Assembly (NCBI GenBank): GCA_032716605.1
Contig: CM064573.1
Location: 4,349,792-4,413,791, forward strand
Length of the DNA: 64,000 nucleotides
Direction of reading: 5' to 3'
DNA from: Paralithodes platypus
Taxonomy: Eukaryota; Arthropoda; Malacostraca; Decapoda; Lithodidae
A program made the position numbers and the translations under genes. The notes beneath the pieces were generated by a model that saw only the letters and a program-made list of their open reading frames with translations, ran no database searches and was not told the origin of the DNA. Shown piece after piece: positions 58,601-64,000 of this stretch (position 1 is its first letter; the number at the start of each line of letters is the position of its first letter).

Positions 58601-60619
58601 ATGGTTATCATGAGGTGTATGTTTGGTGGTTGGTTGGTTATCATGAGGTGTATGTTTGGTGGTTGGATGGTTATCATGAGGTGTATGTTTGGTGGTTGGA
58701 TGGTTATCATGAGGTGTATGTTTGGTGGTTGGTTGGTTATCATGAGGTGTATGTTTGGTGGTTGGTTGGTTATCATGAGGTGTATGTTTGGTGGTTGGAT
58801 GGTTATCATGAGGTGTATGTTTGGTGGTTGGTTGGTTATCATGAGGTGTATGTTTGGTGGTTGGTTGGTTGGTTAGCATGAGGTGTATGTTTGGTGGTTG
58901 GATGGTTATCATGAGGTGTATGTTTGGTGGTTGGATGGTTATCATGAGGTGTATGTTTGGTGGTTGGTGGTGTTATCATGAGGTGTATGTTTGGTGGTTG
59001 GTTGGTTAGCATGAGGTGTATGTTTGGTGGTTGGATGGTTATCATGAGGTGTATGTTTGGTGGTTGGTTGGTTAGCATGAGGTGTATGTTTGGTGGTTGG
59101 TTGGTTATCATGAGGTGTATGTTTGGTGGTGGTGGTTATCATGAGGTGTATGTTTGGTGGTTGGTTGGTTATCATGAGGTGTATGTTTGGTGGTTGGTTG
59201 GTTATCATGAGGTGTATGTTTGGTGGTTGGTTGGTTATCATGAGGTGTATGTTTGGTGGTTATCATGAGGTGTATGTTTGGTGGTTGGTTGGTTATCATG
59301 AGGTGTATGTTTGGTGGTTGGTTGGTTATCATGAGGTGTATGTTTGGTGGTTGGTTGGTTATCATGAGGTGTATGTTTGGTGGTTGGATGGTTATCATGA
59401 GGTGTATGTTTGGTGGTTGGTTGGTTATCATGAGGTGTATGTTTGGTGGTTGGATGGTTATCATGAGGTGTATGTTTGGTGGTTGGATGGTTATCATGAG
59501 GTGTATGTTTGGTGGTTGGTTGGTTATCATGAGGTGTATGTTTGGTGGTTGGTTGGTTAGCATGAGGTGTATGTTTGGTGGTTGGATGGTTATCATGAGG
59601 TGTATGTTTGGTGGTTGGATGGTTAGCATGAGGTGTATGTTTGGTGGTTGGATGGTTATCATGAGGTGTATGTTTGGTGGTCATCATGAGGTGTATGTTT
59701 GGTGGTTGGTTGGTTATCATGAGGTGTATGTTTGGTGGTTGGTTGGTTATCATGAGGTGTATGTTTGGTGGTTGGTTGGTTATCATGAGGTGTATGTTTG
59801 GTGGTTGGTTGGTTATCATGAGGTGTATGTTTGGTGGTTGGTTGGTTATCATGAGGTGTATGTTTGGTGGTTATCATGAGGTGTATGTTTGGTGGTTGGA
59901 TGGTTATCATGAGGTGTATGTTTGGTGGTTGGATGGTTATCATGAGGTGTATGTTTGGTGGTTGGTTGGTTATCATGAGGTGTATGTTTGGTGGTTGGTT
60001 GGTTATCATGAGGTGTATGTTTGGTGGTTTGTTGGTTATCATGAGGTGTATGTTTGGTGGTTGGTTGGTTATCATGAGGTGTATGTTTGGTGGTTGGTGG
60101 GTTATCATGAGGTGTATGTTTGGTGGTTGGATGGTTAGCATGAGGTGTATGTTTGGTGGTTGGTTGGTTATCATGAGGTGTATGTTTGGTGGTTGGATGG
60201 TTATCATGAGGTGTATGTTTGGTGGTTGGTTGGTTATCATGAGGTGTATGTTTGGTGGTTGGATGGTTATCATGAGGTGTATGTTTGGTGGTTGGATGGT
60301 TATCATGAGGTGTATGTTTGGTGGTTGGTTGGTTATCATGAGGTGTATGTTTGGTGGTTGGATGGTTATCATGAGGTGTATGTTTGGTGGTTGGTTGGTT
60401 ATCATGAGGTGTATGTTTGGTGGTTGGATGGTTATCATGAGGTGTATGTTTGGTGGTTGGATGGTTATCATGAGGTGTATGTTTGGTGGTTGGTTGGTTA
60501 TCATGAGGTGTATGTTTGGTGGTTGGATGGTTATCATGAGGTGTATGTTGGGTGGTTGATGCGTTATCATGTGGTCTATGTTGGGTGATTGCATGCTTAT
60601 CATGAGGTGTATGTTTGGT
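55655..60619 (-). repeat. 33-bp satellite, right block (about 150 copies), inverted
   Basis: The same 33-bp unit as at 35630-39570 but on the opposite strand (GGTTGGTTATCATGAGGTGT, ATGTTTGGTGGTT). More degenerate at its left edge (55655-56500) and interrupted by short deletions such as GGTGGTTATCATG. It ends at the N gap. Long frames on both strands are an effect of the unit length. Confidence 0.98.
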
Positions 60620-60719
60620 NNNNNNNNNNNNNNNNNNNNNNNNNNNNNNNNNNNNNNNNNNNNNNNNNNNNNNNNNNNNNNNNNNNNNNNNNNNNNNNNN
60701 NNNNNNNNNNNNNNNNNNN
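60620..60719. other. Assembly gap (100 N)
   Basis: Exactly 100 N between the 33-bp satellite and the 17/18-bp satellite. Confidence 0.99.
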
Positions 60720-63700
60720 CCAATAGTAATATTTCGTCAATAGTATTCCTTCCGTCAATAGCAATATTTCGTCAATATTAATACTGTCCGTCAATAGTTA
60801 TACTTCCGTCAAAAGTAATACTTCCGTCAATATTAATATTTATGTCAAATAGTAATATTTCCGTCAATAGTAATATTTTTTCGTCAATAGCAATATTTCC
60901 GTCACTAGACACTTCCGTCAATAGTAATACTTACGTCACTAGTAATATTTCGTCAATAGTAATATTACGTCAATAGTAATATTTTTTCATTGCCAATATT
61001 TTTTCAATCCGTAATATTTTCGTCAATAGTAATATTTCCTAATATTTCCGTCAATAGTAATATTTCCGTCAATAGTAATATATCCTTCAATAGTAAATAC
61101 TTCCGTCAATAGTAATATTTCCGTCCATAGTATTACTTTCCTTCATAGTAATATCTCGGTCAATAGTAATACTTTCGTCAAATAGTAATACTTCCGTCCT
61201 AGTAATATTGTAGTCAATAAGTACAGATATTTCCGTCAATAGTGACATGTCCGTCAATAGTAATATGGCCGTCCATAGTAATATTTCCGACAATAGTAAT
61301 TTTCCGTCAATAGTAATACTTTCGTCAATAGTAATATTTCCGTCAATAGTAATATTTCCAGTCAATAGTAATATTTTAGTACAATAGTAATATTTCCGTG
61401 CAATAGTAATATTTCGTCAATAGTAATACTTCCGTCAATCGTAATACTTTCGGGTCAATAGTAATACTTTCGTCACTAGTAAGATTTCACCGTCAATAGT
61501 AATACTTCCGTCAATAGTTAATACTTCCGTCAATAGTAATAACTTTTCGTCAATATGTGAATACTTCCGTCAATAGTAATATTTCGTCAATAGTAATATT
61601 TCGTCAATAGTATTATTTCCGTCAATAGTATTACTTACGTCAATAGTAATATTTCGTCAATAGTAATACTTTCCGTCAATAGTAATACTTTCGTCAATAG
61701 TAATATTTCGTCAATAGTAATACTTTCGTCAATAGTAATATTTCGTCAATAGTAATATTTCGTCAATAGTAATTTTTCGTCAATAGTAATACTTCCGTCA
61801 ATAGTAATACTTCCGTCAATAGTAATAGTAATACTTACGTCAATAGTAATTCTTTCGTCATTAGTTATACTTCCGTCAATAGTAATACTTCCGTAATACT
61901 TCTGTCAATAGTAATACTTTCGTCAATAGTAATACTTCCGTCAATAGTAATACTTCCGTCAATAGTAATACTTCCGTCAATAGTAATACTTCCGTAATAC
62001 TTCCGTCAATAGTAATACTTTCGTCAATAGTAATATTTCCGTCAATAGTAATACTTTCGTCAATAGTAATACTTCCGTCAATAGTAATACTTTCGTCAAT
62101 AGTAATACTTCCGTCAATAGTAATATTTCGTCAATAGTAATATTTCCGTCAATAGTAATACTTTCGTCAATAGTAATACTTTCGTCAATAGTAATATTTC
62201 CGTCAATAGTAATATTTCCGTCAATAGTAATACTTCCGTCAATAGTAATATTTCGTCAATAGTAATACTTCCGTCAATAGTAATACTTTCGTCAATAGTA
62301 ATATTTCGTCAATAGTAATACTTCCGTCAATAGTAATATTTCGTCAATAGTAATATTTCGTCAATAGTAATACTTTCGTCAATAGTAATACTTTCGTCAA
62401 TAGTAATACTTTCGTCAATAGTAATACTTTCGTCAATAGTAATACTTCCGTCAATAGTAATACTTCCGTCAATAGTAATACTTCCGTCAATAGTAATACT
62501 TCCGTCAATAGTAATACTTCCGTCAATAGTAATATTTCGTCAATAGTAATACTTCCGTCAATAGTAATATTTCGTCAATAGTAATATTTCCGTCAATAGT
62601 AATACTTCCGTCAATAGTAATATTTCCGTCAATAGTAATATTTCGTCAATAGTAATACTTCCGTCAATAGTAATACTTCCGTCAATAGTAATATTTCGTC
62701 AATAGTAATATTTCCGTCAATAGTAATATTTCCGTCAGTAGTAATATTTCCGTCAATAGTAATATTTCGTCAATAGTAATATTTCCGTCAATAGTAATAT
62801 TTCCGTCAATAGTAATATTTCGTCAATAGTAATACTTCCGTCAATAGTAATACTTCCGTCAATAGTAATACTTCCGTCAATAGTAATATTTCCGTCAATA
62901 GTAATATTTCCGTCAATAGTAATATTTCGTCAATAGTAATACTTTCGTCAATAGTAATACTTCGTCAATAGTAATACTTCGTCAATAGTAATACTTCCGT
63001 CAATAGTAATACTTTCGTCAATAGTAATATTTCCGTCAATAGTAATACTTTCGTCAATAGTAATACTTTCGTCAATAGTAATACTTTCGTCAATAGTAAT
63101 ATTTCGTCAATAGTAATACTTTCGTCAATAGTAATACTTTCGTCAATAGTAATATTTCGTCAATAGTAATACTTCCGCAATACTTCCGTCAATAGTAATA
63201 CTTTCGTCAATAGTAATATTTCCGTCAATAGTAATACTTCCGTCAATAGTAATACTTCCGTCAATAGTAATACTTCCGTAATACTTCCGTCAATAGTAAT
63301 ACTTTCGTCAATAGTAATACTTCCGTCAATAGTAGTACTTCCGTAATACTTCGTCAATAGTAATACTTCCGTAATACTTCCGTCAATAGTAATACTTTCG
63401 TCAATAGTAATACTTCCGTCAATAGTAATACTTCCGTCAATAGTAATATTTCGTCAATAGTATTATTTCGTCAATAGTAATATTTCGTCAATAGTAATAT
63501 TTCCATCAATAGTAATACTTCCGTCAATAGTAATACTTCCGTCAATAGTAATATTTCGTCAATAGTAATATTTCCGTCAATAGTAATATTTCCGTCAATA
63601 GTAATATTTCCGTCAATAGTAATATTTCCGTCAATAGTAATACTTCCGTCAATAGTAATACTTCCGTCAATAGTAATACTTCCGTCAATAGTAATACTTC

Positions 63701-64000
63701 CGTCAATAGTAATACTTCTGTCAATAGTAATACTTTCGTCAATAGTAATACTTCCGTCAATAGTAATACTTTCGTCAATAGTAATATTTCCGTCAATAGT
63801 AATACTTTCGTCAATAGTAATACTTCCGTCAATAGTAATATTTCGACAATAGTAATACTTCCGTCAATAGTAATACTTCCGTCAATAGTAATACTTCCGT
63901 CAATAGTAATATTTCCGTCAATAATAATATTTCGTCAATAGTAATACTTTCGTCAATAGTAATATTTCGTCAATAGTAATACTTCCGTAATACTTCCGTC
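60720..64000. repeat. 17/18-bp satellite, running off the window
   Basis: Units TCAATAGTAATACTTCCG (18 bp), TCAATAGTAATATTTCG (17 bp) and intermediates, about 185 copies. The first 850 bp after the gap are much less regular than the rest. Confidence 0.97.

Noticed and set aside
55641..60723. Numerous 60-370-codon frames
   Set aside because: Same 33-bp satellite on the opposite strand. No start context, domain or codon bias independent of the repeat.

Overview
This is eukaryotic, repeat-dominated genomic DNA with no convincing host gene. I see no spliced coding gene, rRNA operon, standalone tRNA or prokaryotic signature. The very heavy load of GT/GA/TA microsatellites, short TTAA-flanked elements, a tRNA-derived SINE whose tail reads like one I recall from decapod crustaceans, and several LINE families suggest an invertebrate, most likely a decapod crustacean. 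That assignment is inference from pattern and memory, not a database result.

Layout. 0.3-4.7 kb: a Penelope-like element (PLE, minus strand) with 1.08-kb pseudo-LTRs, a frameshifted RT/GIY-YIG ORF and a hammerhead-ribozyme-like core in each pseudo-LTR, lying between (TA)n tracts. 5-10.3 kb: inverted-repeat and TTAA-flanked short elements (here called families A to F) among microsatellites. 10.6-16.4 kb: a LINE-B fragment, a decayed LINE-A copy (minus) carrying a nested 0.4-kb retroposon with a 14-bp target duplication, a LINE 3' end and a SINE. 16.4-25 kb: microsatellites, a perfect 30-bp satellite and nested MITEs. 25-27.6 kb: two head-to-head LINE-B copies. 28-33 kb: short elements and 44-, 46- and 16-bp tandem repeats. 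33-35.5 kb: LINE remnants, including a CR1/L2-like copy on the minus strand.

Two 100-N gaps (35530-35629 and 60620-60719) bound a 25-kb contig. Its two ends carry the same 33-bp satellite in opposite orientation. Inside it are a 5'-truncated RTE-type LINE sitting in the satellite, a G-rich minisatellite, a 44-bp satellite (about 49 copies), 39- and 28-bp repeats, a second LINE-A copy with an uninterrupted endonuclease/RT frame of about 971 codons and a poly(A) tail (47.6-50.6 kb), tandem and overlapping TTAA elements, and a 40-bp satellite (about 56 copies). After the second gap a 17/18-bp satellite runs to the end of the window.

Nothing here works together as a pathway. The functional logic is that of mobile elements: autonomous LINE and PLE enzymes, non-autonomous SINE and MITE passengers, and tandem repeats that probably grew by unequal exchange or slippage. 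The items I find least explained are the TTAA families A and B, which share a conserved hairpin core, and the inverted 33-bp satellite blocks at both contig ends.
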